Positions 6,988-15,944 of a stretch of 64,000 nt of DNA are shown piece after piece. Within the stretch, counting starts at the first letter, position 1; every line of letters starts with the position of its first letter. The DNA comes from Lacrimispora indolis DSM 755 (GTDB taxonomy: Bacteria; Bacillota; Clostridia; Lachnospirales; Lachnospiraceae), in the NCBI RefSeq assembly GCF_000526995.1, contig NZ_AZUI01000001.1, positions 3,948,001 through 4,012,000 of the forward strand, read 5' to 3'. Made by a program: the position numbers and the translations under genes. A model generated the notes under the pieces. The model had not been told where the DNA came from. It searched no databases and saw nothing but the letters and a program-made list of their open reading frames with translations.

Positions 6988-8925
6988 ATGGATAACAGAC
7001 ATAGTATTTTGACAGATACACTTCCGGATCAGGCTGTTTTTGCTCTGGATATTGGTACCCGGAGCATCATCGGCATGGTGGGCATGCCTGACGGGGACAG
7101 AATTCATATCGTTGCCATAGAGAGAGCCGAGCACACGAAACGGGCGATGATTGACGGCCAGATCGAGGATATCGACCAGGTGGCAAAGATCGCAGGCCAG
7201 GTCAAGGACAGGCTGGAAAAGAAGCTGGGATGCAGGCTTAACAAGGTCTGCGTGGCTGCGGCGGGAAGAGCGCTGCGCACCGAGAGCGTGACTTATGAGA
7301 TGGAGCTTTCCAGACCTCAGAAAATCGATGCGGAATCAGTAAGCCGTCTGGAAGCGGGGGCAATCAGCGAAGCAGAAAAGTTATTTATGAATAGAGAAGG
7401 CAGGGAATCAGACCGGCAGTTCTACCTGGTGGGTTATACGGTAAGCCGTTATTACCTGGACAACTATATGATTTCCAATCTCATCGACCATCACGGAAGG
7501 GTCTTAAAAGCAGATATCATTGCCACCTTCCTGCCTACGGAGGTGGTGGAAAGCCTTTATGCGGCCATGCACAAAACCGGTTTGGAGGTGGCAAGCCTGA
7601 CCTTGGAGCCCATTGCAGCCATTAATGCGGCAATTCCTCAGAATATCCGTCTGTTAAATCTGGCTATGGTGGACATAGGTGCAGGAACCTCCGATATTGC
7701 GGTCTGCAGGGATGGAAGTGTCACCGGTTATACCATGGCCATTCTGGCAGGAGATGAGATCACCGAGACCATTATGAAGGAATATCTGGTAGATTTCGAT
7801 ACCGCAGAGAAAATCAAGTCAGAAATTGATGAGGCAGAGGAGATACATTTTTCCGACATTCTGGGATTTGAGCAGACCATCACCAGGGAATCCATTTTTG
7901 AGTGCATTAAGGAGGCGTCTTCCAGACTTTGCGAGGAAATATCCGCAAAGATCCTGGAGGTAAACGGAAGTGTGCCGTCGGCGGTATTTCTGGCAGGGGG
8001 AGGAAGCAGACTCTCCGGCTTAAAAGAGGGGATCGTGGAGCATTTGAAAATCGACTCCAAGCGTGTTGCCATTGCGGGAAATAATTTTAAGATCAATGCC
8101 TATTCCGATGAGTATGACCTTGAAAACCCGGAATATGCCACTCCTCTTGGCATTGTCATATCTGCAGGCTTTAACATTGTCAATGACAGCTTCCGGGTCA
8201 TTTTAAATGACAAGCCGGCAAAGCTTTTCAGAAGCGGCAGCTTTACCGTAATGGATGTTCTGATGATGAACGGCTATAATTATCAGGACATGATCGGGCG
8301 CTCCGGGCAGAATCTGGTGGTGAGCGTCAATGGAAAAAGAACGGTTTTTTACGGGGAAAAAGCGGAACCGTCTGTCTTAAAGCTCAATGGAGAAGAAGCA
8401 CAGCTTTCTGATCCTGTAAATTCGGAAGACTGGATCGTGTTCATACCTGCCAGCCATGGAAAGAGCGCATCAGCCATGCTTTCTGATGTGGCTGAGATTG
8501 GAAAAGGGAAAAAGGTGCTGGTGAACGGTGAGGAGGCAAGGGAGGATTTATTGCTGAAATCCGGTGACACCATTGTAATAGAAGAGGAAGCTGCTGAAAA
8601 AAAGGAAGAGCCGGAAGAAACCGATCCAAGCCGCCTTAAGCCGTCTATATCAGCCACAAACCAGGTCTCTCAGACAGGCAATGGAAAGGGAGCAGGCAGC
8701 CGTGGGGGAAAAGGGAAAATTACGTTCTTTCTGAATGACAACCCATTGACTCTTCCTTTAAAACCGGATCACCAGCCTTATTATCTCATGGACATGCTGG
8801 AATATTCCGGACTGGATTTTAAAAACGTAACTGGACAGGTGGTATTGGAGGTAAATGGGGAGAGCGGATATTTCCAGCAGGAATTGCATAGTAGGGACCG
8901 CATCATGATCTACCAGGTCAAATAG
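6988..8925 (+). CDS. FtsA-like actin-fold ATPase with C-terminal extension
   Basis: A 645-residue protein. Residues 18-45 (VFALDIGTRSIIGMVG) form the phosphate-1 loop of the FtsA/Hsp70/actin fold. An SHS2-like insert follows (IAGQVKDRLEKKLGCRLNKV), then phosphate-2 (MVDIGAGTSDIAV) and an adenosine-binding block (AVFLAGGGSRLSGL). FtsA proteins are ~420 residues. Here about 200 extra residues include two small domains with paired phrases (VVSVNGKRTVFYGE and VVLEVNGESGYFQQ) and an acidic linker. It lies outside any division cluster, so it is probably a paralogue rather than the main FtsA. The ATG follows a weak GGGAATGGGG site. It may form a transcription unit with nrdD 22 bp downstream. Confidence 0.75.
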   Translation: MDNRHSILTDTLPDQAVFALDIGTRSIIGMVGMPDGDRIHIVAIERAEHTKRAMIDGQIEDIDQVAKIAGQVKDRLEKKLGCRLNKVCVAAAGRALRTESVTYEMELSRPQKIDAESVSRLEAGAISEAEKLFMNREGRESDRQFYLVGYTVSRYYLDNYMISNLIDHHGRVLKADIIATFLPTEVVESLYAAMHKTGLEVASLTLEPIAAINAAIPQNIRLLNLAMVDIGAGTSDIAVCRDGSVTGYTMAILAGDEITETIMKEYLVDFDTAEKIKSEIDEAEEIHFSDILGFEQTITRESIFECIKEASSRLCEEISAKILEVNGSVPSAVFLAGGGSRLSGLKEGIVEHLKIDSKRVAIAGNNFKINAYSDEYDLENPEYATPLGIVISAGFNIVNDSFRVILNDKPAKLFRSGSFTVMDVLMMNGYNYQDMIGRSGQNLVVSVNGKRTVFYGEKAEPSVLKLNGEEAQLSDPVNSEDWIVFIPASHGKSASAMLSDVAEIGKGKKVLVNGEEAREDLLLKSGDTIVIEEEAAEKKEEPEETDPSRLKPSISATNQVSQTGNGKGAGSRGGKGKITFFLNDNPLTLPLKPDHQPYYLMDMLEYSGLDFKNVTGQVVLEVNGESGYFQQELHSRDRIMIYQVK

Positions 8926-8947
8926 GATTTAAAGGAGAAGGACTGAC

Positions 8948-11020
8948 ATGCTAAAGGTTATAAAAAGGGATGGGGCAGAGGCCGGCTTTGATTTATCTAA
9001 GGTGAAGGAAGCCATGAAAAAGGCGTTTACGGCAACCGGAAAGTATTATACGGAAAGTATTGTGGAACTCCTGGCCTTAAGGGTTGCCTCTGATTTTAAA
9101 GATAAGGTAAAGGAAGACCAGGTGGCTGTGGAGGATATTCAGGACAGCGTGGAGAAGATTCTGGAAGAGACCGGATATACGGATGTGGCAAAAGCGTATA
9201 TCCTTTACCGGAAGCAAAGAGAAAAGATCAGAAGACTGGGAGCCACCACTCTGGATTATAAGGATGTGGTGGACAACTATGTGAAGGTAGAGGACTGGCA
9301 CGTAAAGGAAAATTCCACGGTGACCTATTCCGTGGGAGGCCTGATCCTTAACAATTCCGGAGCGGTGACGGCAAATTACTGGCTTTCTGAAATTTACGAC
9401 AAAGAGATCGCAGATGCTTATAACCGGGGGGATATCCACATCCATGATCTATCCATGCTGACGGGATACAGCTGCGGCTGGTCTTTAAAAAGGCTTTTGT
9501 TAGACGGGCTTGGAGGAATTACGGGAAAGATTACGGCCTCTCCTGCAAAGCATCTGGCCACCCTGTGCAACCAAATGGTTAATTTTCTGGGGATCATGCA
9601 GAATGAATGGGCTGCTTCCCAGTCCTTCTCATCCTTTGATACATACCTGGCACCTTTTGTAAGGGCCGACGGTCTTTCCTATGACAAGGTGAAAAAGTGC
9701 ATGGAAGCTTTTGTATTCGGTGTGAACACGCCCAGCCGGTGGGGGACCCAGGCGCCCTTTTCCCACATTTCCCTGGATTTAACAATTCCAAAGGATATGA
9801 AGGATGAAAGGGCCATTGTGGGCGGCCGGCGGATGGACTTTACTTATGGGGACTGTCAGGCTGAAATGGATATGATCAACCGGGCATTTTTAGAGACCAT
9901 GATGGCAGGAGATGCAGGAGGAATGGGATTTCAATACCCCATTCCTGTTTATGGACTGTCTGAGGATTTTGACTGGTCAGATACAGAAAACAACCGCCTT
10001 TTGTTCACTCTGGCCTCTCATTACGGAACGCCTTACTTTTCCAACTATATCAGGGGCGGCCAGGTGCCGGGGGATGTGCGGATCTCCTATCAGGGTGTGA
10101 CCCCGGATCTTACGAAGCTGCGCAGAAAGGCCGGAGGCTTCTTTGGATATGGGGAGAATACCGGGTCCATTGGCGTGGTCACCATAAATCTTTCACGGAT
10201 CGGCTATTTGTCATCTGATGAGCGGAATTTTTACCAGCGTCTGGATCAGGCGGCGGATATTGCGGCCAGATCCTTAAAGATCAAACGGGATGTGATCTGC
10301 CGGCTTTTAAAGAATGGGCTTTATCCCTATACGGCCTGTTATCTGGAAAGCCTGGAAAACCATTTTTCTTCCATTGGCCTTATCGGAATGAATGAGGCAG
10401 GACTTAACGCCGCCTGGCTGAAGGCTGGAATGGAGTCGCAAAAGACTAGAGACTTTGCGGCTGGTGTGCTGAACCACTTAAGGGAGAAGCTGCTGGGTTA
10501 TCAGCAGGAATACGGAAGTCTGTACTGTCTGGAGGCAACCCCGGCGGAATCGGCAGCCTATCGTCTGGCAATGATCGACAAAAATGAGTTTCCGGAGATC
10601 AGAACAGGGGGAAAAGAAGGGGATGTCCCTTATTACACCAACAGTACCAAGCTTTCCTCTGATTTTGGAGGAACGCTTTCAGAAGCTCTTGAAAACCAGA
10701 ATGCGGTTCAGCCGATTTATACGGCAGGCACTGTATTTTCCGTTTACATGGGTAAGGAAGAGGAGGACTGGAGAAAGATCCGGGACTCTTTAAGAAAGAT
10801 GGCGGAAAATTATTGCATACCATATTTCACCTTTACACCGGTCTATTCCATCTGTCAGACCTGCGGCTATCTTTCCGGAGAACAGGAAATATGCCCGGTC
10901 TGCGGTAAGCAGACAGACGTTTACAGCAGGATTGCCGGATATTACCGCCCCGTACATGACTGGAATGAAGGAAAGATCCAGGAATTCAAAAACCGGAAAA
11001 TGATGACTCTGGAAGACTGA
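8948..11020 (+). CDS. nrdD: Anaerobic ribonucleoside-triphosphate reductase (class III)
   Basis: A 690-residue protein that reduces ribonucleotides to deoxyribonucleotides without oxygen, using a glycyl radical. The N-terminal ~90 residues form an ATP-cone (MLKVIKRDGAEAGFDLSKVK). The barrel contains INLSRIGYL-type core strands. The C-terminus has four zinc cysteines (CQTCGYLSGEQEICPVCG) and the radical loop SRIAGYYRPVHDWNEGK, with the radical at about Gly664. The start has AGGAGAAGG upstream. The activating enzyme NrdG is usually adjacent but is absent here; the next gene is an unrelated dehydrogenase. NrdG must be encoded elsewhere. Confidence 0.95.
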   Translation: MLKVIKRDGAEAGFDLSKVKEAMKKAFTATGKYYTESIVELLALRVASDFKDKVKEDQVAVEDIQDSVEKILEETGYTDVAKAYILYRKQREKIRRLGATTLDYKDVVDNYVKVEDWHVKENSTVTYSVGGLILNNSGAVTANYWLSEIYDKEIADAYNRGDIHIHDLSMLTGYSCGWSLKRLLLDGLGGITGKITASPAKHLATLCNQMVNFLGIMQNEWAASQSFSSFDTYLAPFVRADGLSYDKVKKCMEAFVFGVNTPSRWGTQAPFSHISLDLTIPKDMKDERAIVGGRRMDFTYGDCQAEMDMINRAFLETMMAGDAGGMGFQYPIPVYGLSEDFDWSDTENNRLLFTLASHYGTPYFSNYIRGGQVPGDVRISYQGVTPDLTKLRRKAGGFFGYGENTGSIGVVTINLSRIGYLSSDERNFYQRLDQAADIAARSLKIKRDVICRLLKNGLYPYTACYLESLENHFSSIGLIGMNEAGLNAAWLKAGMESQKTRDFAAGVLNHLREKLLGYQQEYGSLYCLEATPAESAAYRLAMIDKNEFPEIRTGGKEGDVPYYTNSTKLSSDFGGTLSEALENQNAVQPIYTAGTVFSVYMGKEEEDWRKIRDSLRKMAENYCIPYFTFTPVYSICQTCGYLSGEQEICPVCGKQTDVYSRIAGYYRPVHDWNEGKIQEFKNRKMMTLED

Positions 11021-11058
11021 GGTCAAAAGCCGGTATCAATCATAAACAAAATTGCATG

Positions 11059-11099
11059 ATAAAAATCCCGGTATTCCTTGCGGAAGCCGGGATTTTTCA
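11059..11099 (+). terminator. Terminator after nrdD
   Basis: Inverted repeat AAAAATCCCGG and CCGGGATTTTT around a short loop, about 40 bases after the nrdD stop codon. It supports the absence of a co-transcribed nrdG. The rest of 11100-11400 holds no gene. Confidence 0.85.
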
Positions 11100-11306
11100 T
11101 TTGTGCGGGCAATGAGTTTTCAGACATGCCCTAAGAAAAATTAACGAAACGTGTTCTGTTCAGTTTGCAGAAAAGGAACCCAGACTGTTCTTTTTTACAG
11201 GCGGCTGTTCCTTGGAAAATTATAGATAAATAAAATGAGCATTGTTTGTTAATTATGTACATTGAAAAAAGAAATTGGATATGTTAGCATATATACAAGG
11301 TGCTAG

Positions 11307-11320
11307 ATTTGTATACAAAT
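11307..11320. promoter_or_regulatory. Perfect 14-bp palindrome, candidate GntR/FCD operator
   Basis: ATTTGTATACAAAT is a perfect palindrome 80 bp before the dehydrogenase start. FadR/FCD-subfamily GntR proteins often bind TNGTNNNACNA-like palindromes, and such a regulator is encoded at 12350 in the same locus. Autogenous or pathway control is inferred. Confidence 0.5.
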
Positions 11321-11400
11321 TTTATAGTTTGAATACAGTTCAAAACACAAGTATCATGAGATAACTGACCCCCAAAAAATAAGCAAAGGAGAGATTGAAC

Positions 11401-12213
11401 ATGAATAAGGATTACTTAGCAAATCAGTTTTCCCTTGACGGAAAAATTGCATTAATCACAGGCGCTTCCTATGGCATTGGCTTTGCCATTGCAAAAGGTC
11501 TTGCAGCAGCAGGCGCAACCATTGTTTTCAATGATATCAAACAGGAATTAGTGGATAAGGGAATTGCCGCTTACAAGGAAGAAGGAATTGAAGCTCATGG
11601 TTACGTATGTGACGTTACCAGTGAAGAGGGCGTAAACGCCATGGCAGCTCAGATCGAGAAGGAGGTCGGAGTGATCGACATCCTGGTAAACAATGCCGGC
11701 ATTATCAAGCGTATTCCCATGTGCGATATGACAGCTGAGCAGTTCAGACAGGTAATTGACGTTGACTTGAACGCTCCGTTTATCGTAGCCAAGGCAGTGA
11801 TCCCGTCCATGATCAAAAAGGGTCACGGAAAGATCATCAATATCTGCTCCATGATGTCTGAGCTTGGCCGCGAGACCGTATCCGCATATGCTGCAGCAAA
11901 GGGCGGACTTAAGATGCTGACCAAGAACATTGCATCTGAGTACGGCGAATTCAACATTCAGTGCAACGGCATTGGACCTGGTTACATCGCCACTCCTCAG
12001 ACCGCACCTCTGCGTGAGACTCAGGCAGACGGTTCCAGACATCCCTTTGACCAGTTCATTATTTCCAAGACTCCTGCAGGACGATGGGGAGAAGCAGAGG
12101 ACCTGGCAGGCCCGGCCGTGTTCCTTTCCTCAGACGCTTCCAACTTTGTCAACGGACATATTCTGTACGTGGATGGCGGTATTTTAGCTTACATCGGCAA
12201 GCAGCCCCAGTAA
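11401..12213 (+). CDS. SDR-family gluconate 5-dehydrogenase-like oxidoreductase
   Basis: A 270-residue short-chain dehydrogenase. It has the NAD(P) motif ITGASYGIGFAIAKGL, the strand motif LVNNAGI, and the catalytic Ser-Tyr-Lys set (NICSMMSELGRETVSAYAAAKGG). The sequence is closest in memory to Firmicutes gluconate 5-dehydrogenase (2-keto/5-keto-gluconate interconversion); a KduD-type role in uronate catabolism is the main alternative. AAAGGAG precedes the ATG at 11401, which is preferred over the upstream in-frame TTG. It shares a locus with a GntR/FCD regulator and a galactose-binding-like protein, consistent with sugar-acid catabolism. Confidence 0.85.
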   Translation: MNKDYLANQFSLDGKIALITGASYGIGFAIAKGLAAAGATIVFNDIKQELVDKGIAAYKEEGIEAHGYVCDVTSEEGVNAMAAQIEKEVGVIDILVNNAGIIKRIPMCDMTAEQFRQVIDVDLNAPFIVAKAVIPSMIKKGHGKIINICSMMSELGRETVSAYAAAKGGLKMLTKNIASEYGEFNIQCNGIGPGYIATPQTAPLRETQADGSRHPFDQFIISKTPAGRWGEAEDLAGPAVFLSSDASNFVNGHILYVDGGILAYIGKQPQ

Positions 12214-12263
12214 TAATCAGATTTCAATAATCAGGCAGGCCCTTTGCATGGGCAGGTCCTGAT

Positions 12264-12319
12264 GTTAAAATATGACCATGATGTCCGCTCTCAGGGCGGA
12301 GGTCATGGCATATTTTAAC
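12264..12319 (+). terminator. Long hairpin between dehydrogenase and regulator genes
   Basis: Arms GTTAAAATATG...CCATGA...TCCGC and GCGGA...TCATGG...CATATTTTAAC pair over more than 20 bases with only small internal mismatches. It sits 50 bases after the dehydrogenase stop and just upstream of the regulator's ribosome binding site. It may terminate or attenuate transcription, or protect mRNA ends. There is only a short T stretch. Confidence 0.6.
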
Positions 12320-12349
12320 GGATCTAATATAGAGGAGGTCGAGGGTTCA

Positions 12350-13051
12350 ATGGAAGGAAAGACCAAAACCTATAAAAACCGCGGTGAACTGGTGTTTGAA
12401 ACCTTAAAGCAGGAGATTCTGGACCTGGAATTAAAGCCCGGACAGATCATCAGCGAAAATGAAATCTGTGAACGGTTCGGCGTGTCCCGGACGCCTGTGA
12501 GGGAAGCGGTAAGACGGCTTCAGGAGCAGGGCTTTGTCAATTCGGTGCCCTATTCCGGTACACAGGTAACGCTTTTGAATCTGGATAATATTAAACAGAT
12601 GATATACATGCGTGTTGCTGTGGAAACCATGGTCATGCGGGATTTTATGGATATGGTAACTCCTCTCTGGATGGAGGAAGTCCGGTACATGATCCGCAAG
12701 CAGCAGGCTCTGATTCAGGAAAAAGGGTTTGAACCGGAGCAGTTTTACCGCATGGATGCCCAGATGCACGCCATTTGGTATCAGGCTACCGGAAAGAAAA
12801 AGCTTTGGGATATGATACAGGCTCAGCAGTTACATTATACAAGGTTCCGTATGCTGGATTTTGTAACTGAAACGGATTTTACAAGGATCATCAGAGAGCA
12901 TACCGAGCTTTTTGATCTGCTGGAGAAGAAGGACATCCAGGGTCTGGAGCGGTCTCTCAGAGAACATCTGTATTACAGCATGAAGCGCATGAAGTATCAG
13001 ATAGAAGTAGAATATAAAGATTATTTTGAACAGGAAGAGCAGGAGGACTGA
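12350..13051 (+). CDS. GntR-family regulator, FadR/FCD subfamily
   Basis: A 233-residue DNA-binding regulator. The N-terminal winged helix reads LKPGQIISENEICERFGVSR and then TPVREAVRRLQEQGFV. The all-helical FCD ligand domain follows, with metal/ligand histidines suggested by DAQMHAIWY and LREHLYY. FCD proteins sense small organic acids and usually repress the catabolic operon beside them. The start at 12350 has AGAGGAGG eleven bases upstream; the longer frame from 12272 begins inside the hairpin and is rejected. Probable targets are the dehydrogenase upstream and the protein downstream. Confidence 0.88.
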   Translation: MEGKTKTYKNRGELVFETLKQEILDLELKPGQIISENEICERFGVSRTPVREAVRRLQEQGFVNSVPYSGTQVTLLNLDNIKQMIYMRVAVETMVMRDFMDMVTPLWMEEVRYMIRKQQALIQEKGFEPEQFYRMDAQMHAIWYQATGKKKLWDMIQAQQLHYTRFRMLDFVTETDFTRIIREHTELFDLLEKKDIQGLERSLREHLYYSMKRMKYQIEVEYKDYFEQEEQED

Positions 13052-13053
13052 TC

Positions 13054-13848
13054 ATGGCGAATGTATCAATAGCTGTAAGAAACCAGAATGGCGGGGTGAA
13101 GGCTTCCGCGTTGAGTGAGGATCAGGCAATTCTGGTGTTTGAAGGAGAATACGAAGAAGGCGATGTCATTGTTTTTACAACAGACAAGCCAGGAGCTCAT
13201 TATTCGGTGCGCATCGATGACTGTATGGATGAGTCATTTGTTTATCTGACAAAGGAAGAAATCGTTTATACCATACCCTTTGGGGAGAAAAAGATCTCAT
13301 ATAACCCCCAAGCCTTTACAGGCGGGCGTCATTATCTGGCCATTCGGGTGGCTTTTGACTATGAAACAGGCATTTACCGGAACTTAGCAAAGAATGTCAT
13401 GGACCAGCACGGGGATACGGGCTGTTTCCCTCACGCCTTTGCCAATGTGGAAACCAGGGGCGAAGCGGTATTTGCGGCCCGCAATGCCATTGACGGCGTT
13501 CTCGCCAACGAATCCCACGGTGCCTGGCCTTATGAATCCTGGGGAATAAACCGTCAGGATGATGCGGAAATGACCCTGGATTTTGGACGTCCCGTGGATT
13601 TTGATAAAATTGCCTTATACACACGTGCAGATTTCCCTCATGACAACTGGTGGGTAAAAGCCAGATTTACATTTTCTGACGGAACCCAGGAGGTGGTGGA
13701 AATGGAAAAGAGCGTAAAGCCTCATCTGTTCACAATGGAAAAAAAGAATATCACATGGCTGAAATTAAGTGATCTGATAAAGGCAGATGATCCATCTCCA
13801 TTTCCGGCTCTTACCCAGATTGAGGTATACGGAAAAGATTCACAGTAA
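13054..13848 (+). CDS. Galactose-binding-like (F5/8 type C-like) cytoplasmic protein
   Basis: A 264-residue protein beginning two bases after the regulator stop codon, with GGAGGACTG as ribosome binding site. The C-terminal half (residues ~140-260: AIDGVLANESHGAWPYESWG, then MTLDFGRPVDFDKIALYTRA) resembles a discoidin/galactose-binding fold. There is no signal peptide, which is unusual for such a domain. The N-terminal half has β-rich character and no family I can name. It probably handles a carbohydrate or sugar acid linked to the dehydrogenase and regulator upstream. The function is unknown. Confidence 0.6.
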   Translation: MANVSIAVRNQNGGVKASALSEDQAILVFEGEYEEGDVIVFTTDKPGAHYSVRIDDCMDESFVYLTKEEIVYTIPFGEKKISYNPQAFTGGRHYLAIRVAFDYETGIYRNLAKNVMDQHGDTGCFPHAFANVETRGEAVFAARNAIDGVLANESHGAWPYESWGINRQDDAEMTLDFGRPVDFDKIALYTRADFPHDNWWVKARFTFSDGTQEVVEMEKSVKPHLFTMEKKNITWLKLSDLIKADDPSPFPALTQIEVYGKDSQ

Positions 13849-13853
13849 GAAGG

Positions 13854-13904
13854 AAAAAGTGTCAGAATGAATCCGGATAACGGACATTCCGGCACTTTTT
13901 TCTG
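13854..13904 (+). terminator. Terminator after the galactose-binding-like gene
   Basis: Arms AAAAAGTG...GAATG and CATTC...CACTTTTTT, ending in a T-run, directly after the stop codon. Confidence 0.75.
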
Positions 13905-14009
13905 TTTCCCCCATTTTTGAGAAAAAGTAGAAATACCTCTTTTCCTTTTTCCTATATTCAGGTAAAATATAGGCAGTGGTCATAAATCACTACATAAGGA
14001 GGAAAACTG

Positions 14010-14942
14010 ATGGAACTTTTGTTTCTGGAGCCTGTGTTTATGGAGGCCATCTGGGGCGGAACCAGACTTCGGGATGTATTCGGCTATGAGATACCAAGCG
14101 ATACCACCGGAGAATGCTGGGCAATCAGCGCCCACAAGAACGGGGAATGTAAGATTGCGGGAGGAATATATGACGGCAGGAGGCTTAGCAGCCTGTGGAA
14201 AGAGGAACCGGAGCTGTTTGGGAATTATCCGGGAGATCAGTTCCCCCTTCTGGTTAAAATCATTGATGCAAGAGCTGATTTAAGCATTCAGGTTCATCCC
14301 GATGACAGCTATGCGAAGCTTCATGAAAACGGCTCTCTTGGAAAAACAGAGTGCTGGTATATTCTGGACTGTGAGCCGGGAACTGAAATTGCGGTGGGCC
14401 ATCATGCCAGGGATCGGGAAGAAATGGAATCCATGATAAGGGATCACCGGTGGAAGGAATTTATCCGGACTGTTCCAATCAAAAAAGGAGACTTTTTTCA
14501 AATCAATCCTGGCTGTGTTCATGCCATCAAGGCCGGAACCCTGGTACTTGAGACACAACAAAGCAGTGATATTACGTACCGGGTCTATGATTATGACCGT
14601 TTGTCCGACGGAAAACCAAGGCAGCTTCATGTGGAAGAGAGCATTGCCAACATAAAGGCGCCTTTTGAGGAAGAACAGATTGATCCGGAAACAGAGAAAA
14701 TACCAGGTGCAGTGCACACCCATTTGGTGACCTGCCAGTTTTATTCAGTGGATAAATATGATATTGAGGGTGTGTTTACAAAGGAGTTTGGGAAATATTT
14801 TGCCAATGTGAGCGTGATAAGCGGAAAAGGTTCCGTAAACGGGATTCCTTTGGAGGCAGGGCAGCATTTCATCGTGCCGTCAAAAAGCGGAGAGTGCAGA
14901 TTTGAGGGAAAGATGTCTATCATCTGTTCCAACCCAGAATAA
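14010..14942 (+). CDS. manA: Class I mannose-6-phosphate isomerase
   Basis: A 310-residue cupin enzyme that interconverts mannose 6-phosphate and fructose 6-phosphate. The zinc ligands are in IQVHPDDSYAKLHENG and in the Glu of GKTECWYIL, with a later His in GCVHAIKAGTLVLE. The conserved ETQQSSDITYRVYDYDR block is intact. The length matches the short Bacillus-type ManA. AAGGAGG lies before the ATG. It is followed 17 bp later by a ROK fructokinase, so together they feed hexose phosphates into glycolysis. Confidence 0.92.
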   Translation: MELLFLEPVFMEAIWGGTRLRDVFGYEIPSDTTGECWAISAHKNGECKIAGGIYDGRRLSSLWKEEPELFGNYPGDQFPLLVKIIDARADLSIQVHPDDSYAKLHENGSLGKTECWYILDCEPGTEIAVGHHARDREEMESMIRDHRWKEFIRTVPIKKGDFFQINPGCVHAIKAGTLVLETQQSSDITYRVYDYDRLSDGKPRQLHVEESIANIKAPFEEEQIDPETEKIPGAVHTHLVTCQFYSVDKYDIEGVFTKEFGKYFANVSVISGKGSVNGIPLEAGQHFIVPSKSGECRFEGKMSIICSNPE

Positions 14943-14959
14943 AGAGGAGGCAAAAGGAT

Positions 14960-15838
14960 ATGAGACTTGGAGCATTAGAGGCAGGCGGAACAAAGATGGT
15001 TTGTGCCATAGGAAATGAAAACGGGGAAATTTTTGAACGCGTTTCCATTCCCACTGAAACGCCCGAAATCACCATGCCAAAGCTGATCGGGTACTTTAAG
15101 GATAAAGAAATAGAAGGGCTGGGAATCGGCTGCTTTGGCCCTATAGACTTAAACAGGAACTCAGAGACTTATGGATACATCACCACCACCCCCAAGCTTG
15201 CGTGGGCCAATTATAACATTGTGGGAGTTTTGAAAGAAGCCCTTAAGATTCCGGTCGGATTTGACACGGATGTGAATGGGTCTGCTCTGGGAGAGGCCAC
15301 CTGGGGTATTACGAAAGGCCTTGAAAACAGCATGTATATTACCATTGGAACCGGTGTGGGAGCAGGGATCATTTCCAACGGAAAACTGCTTCACGGCATG
15401 CTGCACCCGGAGGGAGGACATTTGCTGCTGTCCAAGCATCCGGACGACAGCTATGAAGGGAAATGTCCTTATCACAGGACATGCCTGGAAGGCCTTGCTT
15501 CCGGTCCTGCCATTGAAGCGCGGTGGGGGAAAAAGGGCATAGAGCTGGCCGGTCAGAAGGAAGTATGGGAATTAGAGGCATATTACATCGCTCAGGCTCT
15601 GGTGGATTACATTATGGTTCTTTCTCCTCAGCGCATTATTCTGGGGGGAGGTGTAATGCATCAGGAACATATGATGCCCTTGGTGAGAGAAGAAGTGAAG
15701 CGTCAGTTGGCCGGATATATCAGGACAAAAGAACTTGAGGATATGGAACATTATATCGTTCTTCCCAGTTTAAATGATAATCAGGGCATTATGGGAGCTT
15801 TAAAACTGGCGGTTAACGAGTGCCAACTGGAAAAATAG
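14960..15838 (+). CDS. ROK-family fructokinase
   Basis: A 292-residue sugar kinase. It has the N-terminal ATP loop LGALEAGGTKMVCAIG, the DTDVNGSALGE active-site Asp region, and the ROK zinc site HPEGGH followed by CPYHRTCLEG. The sequence is typical of clostridial fructokinase (ScrK/GmuE type). It phosphorylates fructose to fructose 6-phosphate in the cytoplasm. The gene forms an operon with manA, pointing to fructose/mannose use. AGAGGAGG precedes the ATG. Confidence 0.88.
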   Translation: MRLGALEAGGTKMVCAIGNENGEIFERVSIPTETPEITMPKLIGYFKDKEIEGLGIGCFGPIDLNRNSETYGYITTTPKLAWANYNIVGVLKEALKIPVGFDTDVNGSALGEATWGITKGLENSMYITIGTGVGAGIISNGKLLHGMLHPEGGHLLLSKHPDDSYEGKCPYHRTCLEGLASGPAIEARWGKKGIELAGQKEVWELEAYYIAQALVDYIMVLSPQRIILGGGVMHQEHMMPLVREEVKRQLAGYIRTKELEDMEHYIVLPSLNDNQGIMGALKLAVNECQLEK

Positions 15839-15944
15839 AGGAAGTTTGCCATTTTTCTCCTAGTGAAATTCCATTTCCTGTATGTTATTATACATTTTGT
15901 AACAGAAATGTAATAATTATGTAACAAATAAGGAGGATATTACC

